This document shows, one piece after another, positions 23,199-33,679 of a DNA stretch of 64,000 nt. Each line of letters opens with the position of its first letter. Position 1 is the stretch's first letter. Source of the stretch: Morella rubra (Eukaryota; Streptophyta; Magnoliopsida; Fagales; Myricaceae); assembly GCA_003952965.2 (NCBI GenBank), contig CM025856.1:19110547-19174546 (forward strand). Reading direction: 5' to 3'. Position numbers and translations under genes: made by a program. The notes under the pieces are model-generated. The model made no database searches and was not told the origin of the DNA. It saw only the letters and a program-made list of their open reading frames with translations.

Positions 23199-23361
23199 TA
23201 ACTTATACATGCTTTCTTAAAAATTAATTATATGTACTTGATATGTTTTTATGTAATCTAAATACATCCTAACATACTTTGTTAATATATATTTCTATGT
23301 TTCTAATCATTTAAACTCACATTATTTAAAAAAATGAGGGTTAGATTAAAAACTAATGTAG

Positions 23362-23391
23362 CGATCGATCGGTGTATATAACGATCGATCG
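23362..23391. repeat. CGATCGATCG pair downstream of the Transposase_32-like gene
   Basis: Cores start at 23,362 and 23,382, 20 bp apart, with degenerate relatives up to about 23,460. On the minus strand this lies downstream of the gene at 23,786-25,043. Confidence 0.75.
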
Positions 23392-23785
23392 GTTAGTGCA
23401 CCCAAACGACGACGGACAACACCGATGGATCGGTGTGCACTTTCGATCGGTGTATTTAGTTGCAAAACAGAAAAATAAAAAACGATTTCTTGTTAAATTC
23501 TTTATATTAGTTATTTGATAAACCACTTATTTCGTTATTTTTGCCGACCAAAGGGTATATTGGTCATTTTACTTATATAAGTGTCGATAAAGAAATACAA
23601 ATAGAAAAACACGTAAATAGTAATCAAAGTTTCTTCTGCATATCCACAGATAAACAGAAAATGTCTCAAATACGTAAATAAAAAAACCAAATCCAAATAA
23701 ACACAAATGTCTCAAACAGATAAATAAAACCATAAATCAAAATGTATGTCCCAAATAGATATAAAAAAAATAACATAAAAATTCA

Positions 23786-25043
23786 TCAACGTCGAACAGC
23801 ATCACGGAAAGTGGCCACGTCATCAGGAATATCTCCGGGAATCCTCTGTGGATCTGCCTCCATCTTGAAATCATCCAGAGTCTTTTTAATTTCTTCCAGC
23901 TGCTCGTTGACGTCCGCCATATGAGCCACGACCGACTTGTTGCGCAGCATTGTCACAGTGCACTCCCCATCGAAGGCGGTCCGGAGCTCCTTCAGCTGCT
24001 CCTCTATTGACTGCATCTGCCTCTCAACAGGCTGTAGAGTGGCCTTCATAGTCGCGCCGACACGGCTGTCGAGTCCGCAAATAGCTGGGCCACCCATGGA
24101 GGAGGCACTGCAGGTGCTCCCGTCTCCATAGGTGCCTCTGACGCTGATGTCGAAGGCCGTGATGCCTCCTCTACGGCCGCCGCTGCTCTACGAGCGAACC
24201 GTCGAGTCAATGCCCCCTCCTGGCCCCGGCTCCTGGACAGAGTGAACTTGTTCAGCGCACTCTTAACCTCCTTACGTGTATCCGAGGCAGCGATCACGAC
24301 TCCCCGAGAAATGAGGAACTGAGTCAGAAACACGCCGTATGGGAGGCTATATTCCTTAATTTCCCAAGCCTCATCCATAATCACTCGAACATGTACAACG
24401 GAAAATCTATCCGCGTCTGCTGACCCAATAAGAGCATGCACTGAGCTCTCGTGAACGGACACTCGGTGGAATGAGTTCTGCCATCGACGTTCGGCGTCCA
24501 GATAAGGTGCAAAATCCGCCAAAACTCACTGAACTCACTCTGCTTGATTATGCTGCCCACCACTGCAGAGGTCTTCCCAGTCATCAGCGTCCACAAATCC
24601 TGCTCTGATGTCCTCTGTTCATCATTCAAGGGTACCGCCGGGAAACAGGGGCTCTCGGGCCGGGGGCAGTTTAAGAAATCGGCAATGACGTCTGCCGAGA
24701 ATAAGAACTGCACGCCTCGCACCTCTAGCTGCACCTCAGGTGCTCTATCGACCGAGACGAGTGCACAGAAGAAATCTTGCACAACTGCGTCCACGCAAAA
24801 CCCCTCAGTCCACGAGAGCTGATGAAGAAACCCTTGGTACTCGAAGAGCTGGTAGAGGGAGTGCTCCTCGTACAATAACTGGTCAAAATCAGAGAGCGTC
24901 ACAGGACGCTCTTTGGCCACTGGCCGCCCCCTCAGGTACTCCATTCGCCTCTCCAAGGTCATCATTGGATCAGCGACTTCTTGCTCTTGGGACGACGATC
25001 CCGTCCCGGTTCTCGTTGTGCGTGCACGCTTAACTCCTGACAT
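23786..25043 (-). pseudogene. Transposase_32-like plant transposon gene, frame-broken
   Basis: The first frame (ATG at 25,043, to 24,381) has a basic Ser/Thr-rich N terminus, then a folded-looking region with FYQ-like and VQDFFCALVSVD, VRGVQFLFSADVIADFLNCP and DLWTLMTG. This resembles the 'putative plant transposon protein' domain (Transposase_32) often seen in plant transposon proteins. The reading continues in a second frame (about 24,500-24,046: MDEAWEIKEYSLPYG, then an Ala/Arg-rich segment) and a third (about 24,097-23,786) that forms a coiled coil (IEEQLKELRTAF, then VNEQLEEIKKTL). Two frameshifts (near 24,500 and 24,090) or unseen introns separate the parts. It is not a standard TNPA or TNP2 gene. 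Its role in the element is unknown; DNA binding and oligomerisation would fit. Confidence 0.6.
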
Positions 25044-25163
25044 TTTATGTATACTGCAAAAGTTGTATATAAATATGTGTTAATAAGCAATCACAATAAC
25101 GTATTACTTTAAAAAAAAAAGTAATCACAATCACGTAATTATTAATGAAGTTGAAACAAACAC

Positions 25164-25643
25164 GATACGATCGATCGATCACTAAATGTGCCGATTGATC
25201 GATCGATCGATCGCTAAATCGATCGAATCCGATCGATCACTAAATGTGTCGATCAATCACTAAATCGATCGATCAATCAATTTGACCGATCGAACGCTAT
25301 CGAAAAGACGCGTTTCAGTGCACAGACGATCGATCGTCCATGCAACCAAACGCACAGTATCACTAAGGGATCGATCGCCACAAATACGATCGATCGCCGT
25401 TTAATCAAAACACTACGCTTCACATTGTAGCTTACCGATCGATCGCTTAGGTGTAAGCGATCGATCGATAACAATAACGATCGATCGTCTATATAAACGA
25501 TCGATCGCCCGAATTGAAATGCACAGTTTCAAGGAGATGATCGATCGCTCCGTACCAAATTCAGCGATCGATCGGTGAATTTAACCGATCGATCATTTCA
25601 CCTACACTTACACACGATCGATCGCCTATGGAGGCGATCGATC
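25164..25643. repeat. Dense CGATCGATCG array upstream of the Transposase_32-like gene
   Basis: About 16 GATCGATC cores in 480 bases. A clean run starts at 25,436, 25,458, 25,478 and 25,498 (22, 20 and 20 bp apart). The array begins about 120 bases upstream of the ATG at 25,043, where a promoter or 5' leader would be. Confidence 0.85.
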
Positions 25644-26020
25644 GTTACGGGAACGAACACACACAGATGTTCCAAAACCCCAAAACAGGCCCAAAATCAC
25701 CCAAAATTGATCCCAAAACAATCCTAAACTCTTAAAACATACATCAACAATAAAATAAATACATTTTACGGTCCTAAATGGATGATATAGCAAATTAGAA
25801 AACGTAAACTAAAAATTCGCTACTGAACAACCACTTAATATTGCTTAAAAAATAATATAAGTACGTACCTTTGACGTAGAAGACAATGAAGGATGATTCC
25901 ACGCACTTTGAAAGACAATGCAGCACGAAATGGCTCCTTGCACTTTGAGAGGATTCGAGAGATTTCGCGGAGAGATAACCGGTGGAAATGACTTCGGCGG
26001 TTTCATATAATTGTTTGTGA

Positions 26021-26215
26021 CGATCGATCGGTAGTTACTTACCGATCGATCGCTATTTCTAACACGTGGCGTCTTCCCATTCGTTGAACGGCGATTCGAA
26101 AAAATTGACGGTTACGCTTACCGATCGATCGTCATATATTGACGATCGATCGTCCTTTCGTATTTGCAGACGGTTACGATACCAATCGATCTGTGTATTA
26201 CTGATCGATCGATGG
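26021..26215. repeat. CGATCGATCG array, right subterminal zone of CACTA-B
   Basis: Cores start at 26,021 and 26,043 (22 bp apart), 26,122 and 26,143 (21 bp apart), plus one at about 26,202. The array sits just inside the right terminal hairpin repeats. Confidence 0.8.
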
Positions 26216-26427
26216 GTGACGAAACTTTCCGTCACCAAAAGATTAACTTTTAGTGACAACAATTTTATTTCGTCACAAATAAAACCTTTAGTGACGAAAG
26301 TAGTTTCGTCACGAAAAAACCTTTTTTGTGATGAAAATAGCATTTTGTCACTAAAAATTGACTTTTAGTGACGAAATTCAATTCGTCACCTAGAATTTCG
26401 TCACTAAAAGTCAATTTTCTAATAGTG

Positions 26428-27149
26428 AAAGTTCTTTACGTTTCTTTTATTTTTGACACCCAGCAGGTAGTAAAAAGCCCCTATTATAAGTGGGATTTAG
26501 TAGTTATCTCAGATATCTATTATCTTAGTTTTTCTTGCATCATCCACGTCTTCCTCCATTGGTATGAGGTGCCCATATGGTCACTAATGATAGGTAATGA
26601 AACCTGTTTTGCCTAATATGTTTTTTTTAAAAAAAAATTTAATTTTGCGAAATAATACTCAACCGGATGTTATAAACTTTGTACATTTTCCCCCAAATAG
26701 GTTGGGACCAAAGAGGCCGACAGGCCGAAGTAGTCGTATTTCTTGGCTACCTCAAAAGTCTCATGTAGATAAGTAGTCCGCATTTTGTATCATTAACCCA
26801 TGTTGAGAAGACGGAGGACTTTATTGGCAATGTCAATGTCAATGTCGCCCTTTCCATGTTTTTTCTTTCTACAATTATTTTTGGAGAAATAATATTCTTA
26901 TCAGGGTAAGTTTATTTAAGCGGACTAATTTGACTGAACAAGAGGCTGAGATATTGGCAATAAATAAGTTGAATAGTACCGAAAACTAAAAAAGAGAAGA
27001 AAATTACTCCTTTTTATTTATTCTTCCAATATTTGAGAAGAAAGACATGCATAGGATTCAAGAACACGTCAAAGACTTACCTCAATCTTAACAGTAACAA
27101 CAACCACTTTCTCATGGACCTTCATTACACATTAAAACCATGCAGGCTA
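26428..27149. other. Intergenic between CACTA-B and the RLP remnant
   Basis: About 26,490-26,600 is a further copy of the RLP spacer repeat (CTTGCATCATCCACGTCTTCC-like, then GGTGCCCATA). No gene is seen. The last 100 bases would be the 3' flank of the RLP fragment. Confidence 0.5.
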
Positions 27150-27695
27150 CTAAGTTTTGAAATTGCATAGTTTGCGAAGATTGATTACCACAAAACAGTA
27201 GCAGATGGTCATGCACACTTCAATGAGGTAGAACCATGCCCGACGCCAATAAGGATTTATCCACAAAATTGCACCAATTGCCAACACCACTACTATGTAA
27301 GAGACAACGAAGTTTATGTAGAAGATGCCCATGTCCAAGAAACTATCACCTCCTTCTCCCACCTTATCAGTCGGCATAGCAGCAAATGGTGGTTTAAGGA
27401 CGTCATTGCAAGTATTCTCCAATGGAGGTCTACATAGAAAAAGATTGTCCTCGTAATTGCTTTTCTCAAAGGTCACGAACTGAGCTTTTCTTTCTGGAGT
27501 TCTCCCAGAAAAATTATTATATGCCACACTGAAGACGTCTAGAGAGTTCAACTCTATAAGTTATAGAGAGAAAACACCATTCAAATTATTATTAAAAAGA
27601 TCCAAACTCTCTATTTGCTTAAATTTCGAGAACGTTATTGGGATTGATCCAGTAAGATATTGTAGGATAAGTTCAGTGTATGGATGTTGCTCGGG
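27150..27695 (-). pseudogene. RLP C-terminal remnant A
   Basis: Only the end of a leucine-rich-repeat receptor-like protein remains: part of one LRR (SNIHTLNLSYN), another LRR (IESLDLFNNNLNG), a Cys-rich capping segment (LFLCRPPLENTC), an acidic linker, one transmembrane helix (about 22 residues, MGIFYINFVVSYIVVVLAIGA) and a short cytoplasmic tail with INPYWRRAWFYLIE. RLPs are cell-surface immune or developmental receptors that lack a kinase. Compared with the copy at 28,805-32,022, one base is missing near 27,655 and a TAA stop lies at 27,561-27,563. Homology ends at about 27,695, where unrelated spacer DNA begins, so most of the gene is gone. It cannot encode a receptor. Confidence 0.85.
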
Positions 27696-27709
27696 TTTCG
27701 CAGCTCGGA

Positions 27710-28800
27710 GCTCCACCACCTACCCTGCATCCTCCTCTCACCTCTGAGCATTTCCATTAATTTATTTTATTTACTAGTACACCACTATATATTATCTAGA
27801 GTCTTTCCTAGAAAGCCACATGATAGATAATTTAATTAATTTTTTTTCTAAGCAGATAATTTAATTAATCGGCATCAATGTTAGTAACATATTCAACCAG
27901 CTTCCAATATCATTCAAGGATGACCAAGACTTCGACCCTTTTATCATTTCAAGACTCCTGGTAGCACCCACGTAGCATTACTTTGAGAAGACCAAGACTT
28001 CGTGCCCTTTTGCACGTTAGCTTTGTCCCCATTTCAATGGGCCTCTTCCATTAATCACTGAAATTCCGTATCATCAGAAAGCTTGTGTACGTTGACTTTA
28101 GTGCCCATGTAAATTACTTTTAACTTTTGGTCACGATGACAAGAAATCACTGCTTCGATATAAGGTATGGTGTTTCTTAATTAAGAGACATCAATTCCCA
28201 GATATCAATGATTCACCATTTTTAAGCTCTAAATTTTTTCAGTTTTCTTGGATTATCAATATCTTCCTATCTCCATGCATCGATGCACTCATATTTTGCT
28301 TCACGGGTTGTCTGCAGTGCTAGTGCGCACCCTTTGTTTTTTTTTTACAAGCGGAACGCACCAATAAAACTAGCACATATTCTTGGGTTTGCACTAGATT
28401 GATTGTCCTCAAATAGAGTAAGGTATGTCTAGAAAAGAAAATAAATTAATGTACATTAGGAACCTAGGCAAAGAGGTTTGGTTTTTTTTTTCCCCCTAAA
28501 TAATTAGAGTTATGAATGCGGCTTGGTCTCCCCATTTCTTTTCAGTTTTTTATTTCCAAAACTTTTGAAGAAAACGATTGGCGAATAACTAATCATTGCT
28601 TTTTATTTACTATTGATCACAATTATCCATAACCTTTCTTTTCTAATAAGTCAACCCGGATCAGGCCTTGACCATATCTCTCTGCATAATGTGACTATCT
28701 GGAATTGAGACTAAGGATGTAAGACATGTCACACCAAAATCATGCAGCCAAAAGATAAATTTACAAAACGGTTCAAAATTTTATTAGGACTTCAAACATC
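27710..28800. repeat. RLP spacer duplication, copy 1
   Basis: Matches about 33,680-35,330 in the same orientation, in order: CCACCTACCCTGCA, the CCAGCTTCCAATATCAT and GGTAGCACCCACGTAGCAT blocks, the TTTTTAAGCTCT block, then TACATTAGGAACCTAGGC. The second copy has extra DNA near 34,250-34,950. It separates RLP remnant A from pseudogene B, as copy 2 separates B from C, which marks the tandem duplication unit. Confidence 0.75.
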
Positions 28801-28804
28801 ATAC

Positions 28805-31800
28805 TCAAAAAAGAAAAAGAAAACACACATGACAACTGCAAGGCAGGGCATTACTTCTGAATTTGGATAGCTTACGGAAATTGATCACCACAAAATAGTA
28901 GCAATTAATCATCCACACTTCAATCAAGTAGAACCACGCCCGACGCCAATATGGATTTATCCACAGAATTGCTACAATTGCCAAAACCACTACGGCGTAA
29001 AAGACTACAAAGCTTATGTAGAAGATGCCCATGTCCATGAAACTATCACCTTCTCCTACCTCTTTATCAGTTGGCACAACGCATATGGTGGTTCAGGACG
29101 TCATTGCAAGTATTCTCTAATGGAGGTCCACACAAAAAAGGATTGTCCTCGTAACTGTTTTTCTCAAAGGTCCCAAACTAGCTTTTCTTTCTGGAGTTCT
29201 TTTCGGAAAAATTGTTATGTGCTACATTGAAGATAGCTAAAGAGTTCAACTCTATGAGCTGAGGGGGATAACACCATCCAAGTCATTATTGGAAAGATCC
29301 AAACTCTCTATTTGTAACTTTGAGAATGTTATTGGGATTGATCCAGTTAGGCTGTTGTAGGATAGGTTCAGTGCATGGATGTTGCTCAAGTTTCCAAGCT
29401 CATGTGGAATTTTGCCTGTCAATTGATTGGATGAGAGGTCAATTCCAGACATGTAATTGAGGATGTTTCCTTTATAGATATCACTTCTTCTCTTTGTTGT
29501 GAACTCCACCTCTTGGACAGCTTCCACTGTATTATAATAATCACCGCCAAAAAGATACAATTCTAGGCTATCTTTTAGCTTTATTCTCAAGTATGGAAAA
29601 TCAGAAATTTGGCAAGGAAGAGTAAAATAGTAAGGAAAAGTTGTGCCTCCTGGATAAGATTTTTGATATGTTTCCTCAAAAGTAAAGTTACCCAAGCAAG
29701 GAGGTATTGGACCGGAAAAGGTATTCTCGGCAAGATCCAACATGCTTAATCGGCCTAAAAAGCATAAATGAGGTGAAATCTTGCCTTGTAAAAGATTGTT
29801 TCTCAAGAGGAGAATGCTCAATGATGAGAGATTGCCAATCCAATCTGGAAGGTAGCTAGTTAGGTAGTTGTAACTAAGATCTAGTGTGACTAGAGTCAAG
29901 TTATCTTTGAATATTGCACTTGGAAGGGGACCGCTTAGCCTGTTTTTTTGCAAATGAACATGTTTGATGTATGATGAATTGAAGCAAGAGGGTATAGACC
30001 CAGATAGATGGTTCTCGAAAGGTCAAGGAATTGGAGCTAATTGAGTTTGCATAACTCTCGTGGAATGGGTCCTTCAAGCTTATTGTTGGCCATAACAATA
30101 TTTACCAAAGAAGACATGTTCCCTAACCATCTTGGAAGCATGCCTAACAGATTGTTGTAACTCAAATCCAATGCCCACAGACTAACAATTTTGGACAAGC
30201 AATTTGGGATCTTTCCAGAGAAGTGGTTGTTATCAAATAGAGAAACTGGAGGGAGGTTAGATTAATTAAAGGTGTAGGAAATAGTTGGCCACTGAAGTTA
30301 TTATTTGACAATTTCAAGTACCACAAGGAGGAGCAACCCATTGCCAAATGCTTGGGTATCGTTCCAGACAATGATTATTAGAGAAGTCCAAAATTTCAAG
30401 GAGGCCAAATCACCACAGGAAGATGGAATCCTACCTTCAAATTGATTTCCGACATGTTTAAATACTCTAAATTTGGAAACACCAAACCTAAATTTCCAGG
30501 AATTGGACCTCTTATATGATTATGGGAAATATCTATTCTCCAAATATGGGGATTAGGATGGTATGGCACTTGGAAAGAGCCTTTGAAAGAGTTATTTATT
30601 AAGCTAAGAACCTCCAAGTTCGGATTGTTTTCTAGCATCCAATTAGGGAAGCTCCCCGATAAATTATTGTGAAGAGATCAATTACTCGCAACTGATATTG
30701 GTATCGAAGGAAATTGGGGATCGTTCCACTAGATCTTCTAGATAAACAACCCGACAAACCCACAACATATAACTGCGAGGTTGGAGCCCAAGGTTGAGAC
30801 TCATTTTCCTCATCTATTACCAGGTTATCAATGATTAGGATCTTTAGCCTGGAGAGATTGGAAAATGAGGAGAATGAGATTGGGGTGAAGTGGTTATTCG
30901 ACAAATCAAGGTACTCAAGTGATGGCAAACTAGAGATATGAAAAATGCTTCCGTTGAAGTGGTTGGAAGAGAGACTTAATAATCGAGTGTTGTCATGTTT
31001 GCCAAACACGAAGGCAGCATCCCTTCAAAATCGTTCTGGCCGAGTTCTAACTCCTGTAGGTTCCTAAGTTCACACCAGCCTGTAAATTGAAGAAATTGCG
31101 TGAGAAAAGTAATGAATATTAGGTTGATCTATTGCTGCCTCTTCGAGTAAGGAAAACATCACTACCTTTGTCAGGTAAGCGGCCTTGGAGTCCACATCGC
31201 CCCATTGACAATATATTAAGAGAAGTCATAATTCCAGCTCTCTGAAGGATGCTTTTGTCGGGTTGTGAATCATCCAAATATAACTCTTGCAGGTTGTTTA
31301 GTCTACCCAACTCTGAAAGCTTTAGAGACTAACTCTTAGAGACTCAAACTTGAAATTTAATATTGTGATGACAACAAAGAATGCGTCCACCGGGTATATT
31401 GAATCAACCCCCTCTTCCAAATGGAGTTTCCTGAGTGGAATCGCTCCACAATGGAAGCTGTCGTTGAGAAATTCCCATAAGAAAGCTTCCAGCTTGCTAC
31501 TGAAATCTTTCAACCTGAAAATTTACCGCTGCTAATCCTCCAAAAAATCATTATAAAACAAATCCTAACATACGAAATTGATAAAACGGCAGCATTAAGG
31601 TAAATGAAAAACATAACAAATACTACCTACTTTGCTTTGAGATATAAGCATACCTTCATTGAGACCCATCCGTAGATCCCATTAATGCTCAAATCAAGGG
31701 AATTGAGCCCTTGAAAGGGAAGGAACAGAGACGCATTCAGATACCAATGTTCATGAGTCCTATAGTATGGCCTCAACATCCCAAGATCAAGCCGGATTAC

Positions 31801-32022
31801 GCGGCCCATAGTGTTGTGGCAATATACTCTTTCCCAACGACAACAGTCACGCTCTTGGTTGGTTGAGCTCCAAGAAGACAAAGGCCATTTGTATGGATAA
31901 TCGTTGCACGCTTTGAATTGCAAGAGCCCTATTCTCTCTTCCTCCCAACAACCAAGGCAGCCATGAATACACAATGGAAACAACACCAATGTTGCCCACC
32001 ACCAAAAACGCCCCAACTCCAT
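28805..32022 (-). pseudogene. Near full-length LRR receptor-like protein pseudogene B
   Basis: The ATG at 32,022 starts a signal peptide (about 23 residues, GRFWWWATLVLFPLCIHG), then the N-cap LRR domain: CWEEERIGLLQFKA, a W-SST-x-ERDCC motif and CHNTMGRVIRLDL. A donor after 31,654 (AAG|GTATGC) opens a short intron to about 31,540. The rest is a run of plant extracellular LRRs (LxxLxxLxLxxNxLxGxIP): LEVLSLINNSF, LEYLDLSNNHF, LDLSSNQLTGKIPHELG, then IESLDLSNNDLDG. It ends in an acidic linker, one transmembrane helix and a tail with INPYWRRAWFYLIE. The frame is broken at least seven times, for example near 29,070 and 31,010. Either it is an old pseudogene or the assembly has indel errors. The closest type known to me is the Cf/RLP13-15-like group; the ligand is unknown. 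Confidence 0.88.
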
Positions 32023-32075
32023 TTTTAACTTCTTATTTTCTGATTTTCTGTTGCAACAAGACGAGGTGGTTTAAG

Positions 32076-32083
32076 TTTAAATA
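32076..32083 (-). promoter_or_regulatory. Probable TATA box of RLP pseudogene B
   Basis: On the minus strand the stretch reads CCTATTTAAACTT, with TATTTAAA about 55 bases before the ATG at 32,022. The position is right for a plant core promoter with a short leader. Confidence 0.5.
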
Positions 32084-32164
32084 GGCCATTCGTATCCTGT
32101 AAAGCAACTACCATACACTGCAATTCTACATAGAATAATTTGGTGAGAAATAGACAATAATATT

Positions 32165-32280
32165 TGAATGTTGGATGCAGATGGATATGGAATCATGATA
32201 AAATCCAGAAGAAGAAAAAAAATCTGGTGGAATATTCAAAGTTATCACCGATAGTTAATTAGGAAAAACAAATTAAGTCT
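32165..32280 (-). repeat. RLP 5' flank module, copy attached to gene B
   Basis: Shares GATGCAGATGGATATGGAAT and the following ATCCAG / CTGGTGGA blocks with 5290-5380, 7135-7190 and 35,905-35,960. It lies 140-260 bases upstream of the RLP start, so the repeats mark the family's promoter region. Confidence 0.6.
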
Positions 32281-33679
32281 CTGGAGTGATGATAGAGAGA
32301 GATCAGGAAGAGAGTGGTGGCAATTCCAAGCAGCACTCTTCTTTCTAATTGTAATTATTTATTGCCCTATACTTTCAAGGGGTTATGATTGAGGCTATTA
32401 TATTATGTTGTCTTTCACATTAATATTTGTCAAAATTCTCAAATATCAACAATTCACCCTTTTTAAGCTCTAAATTTGTCTATTTTTTCTTAGATTATCA
32501 ACGTCTTCCTCTCTCGATGCATCGATGCACTCATATTCACAAATGTTCCACCCCTCGTATTGTCTTCTTTTTTTACTTTGATTTCGCGAATAAAAATAAT
32601 AGTGTTGCGATTCCCAGGAACTTCTTTTTACTAAATTCACTTCCCTACGTTGTTTAATGGAGCAGACCTTGACTCGGTAATAGGCTGAACAGCCCAACCA
32701 AAAAGCACGCAGATCAAAGTCTTTCTTTATAGCTTACGATCGAGATGATTAATTAAGACAATATGAATTCAGAAACACGCTAAAGATTTGACGTTAATAG
32801 CTCAGTGGGTGGGTGAAGTTTTGAATATATAGCTACAAGTATTTAACTTAACTGCTTAGAAAGAAAAAAAAATTATTTAATTTTTCTAAAACTTGAGCGA
32901 TGGGATCGATTACTGTTAGTGTCCGAAATTTGCGGTTTATACTCCCAACATGGCTAGTGTATTTTTCAATTGAGCTTGCACTTAAAGAATACCCTATACT
33001 CAAAAATCTTCTTAGACGAAAAGGCACGTCCCAATGGAATAATTGTTGTAATTAAAGAATACCTTTCTAATCCTTGTCACAAATGAGAATACCTAATTCA
33101 CCAAAAAGCCAAAGACTTGTAGTGGCCTTCTTTCCATCCCACCGCTTGTAAGCGCGATCTTATTAACTAACCCAAATTGATATCCTGCATCTGCCATCTG
33201 GGGACAGGGCGAAGACATGGCGCGCGTCGCTGGACTGCCGGAGACCCAATCCGCCCTTTGATTTCTCACTTTGCTTTGTCAGGACATCAATGGGCTTGAG
33301 AGAGGACAAATTTCCAGCCATAAGGATTGATATATACATCAGCGACTTACCGTTTTCAGACTCAATTTTTTTCAGTTTTCTTGCATTAATTAATTATCCA
33401 CGTCTTCTTCTCGATCGATTCATTGGTATATCGATATTGTCAGGAATGGTAGGTTTTGTTTTAGAATTTTCTTTTGGGAAAATAATATTCTTAATTATTA
33501 TCTGCAAATTGGTCCCTATAAATATAATGACTCCTAGATGTGGAAAATTAGGACACATTTTATTAATTAGTAATTAAAGCCGTCCAAGCGTTAGGTGAAA
33601 GAAAAATGTAGAATCTTTAAGTAAATAATAAACAATGGCTAATTAAGATTTTGGATAAATATATACGACGTACGTGTTA
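32281..33679. other. Intergenic with RLP spacer repeats
   Basis: About 32,440-32,710 and 33,350-33,440 are copies of the spacer repeat seen at 12.2 kb. No gene is seen. A GC-richer patch at 33,200-33,250 does not form a convincing exon. Confidence 0.5.

Larger units (their letters stand above)
13038..26427 (-). mobile_element. Large CACTA element, family B (13.4 kb) with nested insertions
   Basis: The left end is CACTACAAAAAAATTGACTT at 13,038 and the right end finishes with a degenerate TAGTG at 26,427. AAA flanks both sides (13,035-13,037 and 26,428-26,430) as a 3-bp target duplication. Both termini carry GTCACTAAAAGTCAA-type hairpin repeats, followed inward by CGATCGATCG arrays. All transposon genes read on the minus strand, from right to left: a Transposase_32-like gene, a TNP2-type gene, then a Transposase_24-type gene. 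A Ty3/gypsy derivative (18,586-21,350) and a solo LTR (21,671-23,198) have since inserted, leaving about 9.1 kb of original element. Because the TNP2 catalytic region is missing and frames are broken, it is probably non-autonomous. Confidence 0.88.
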
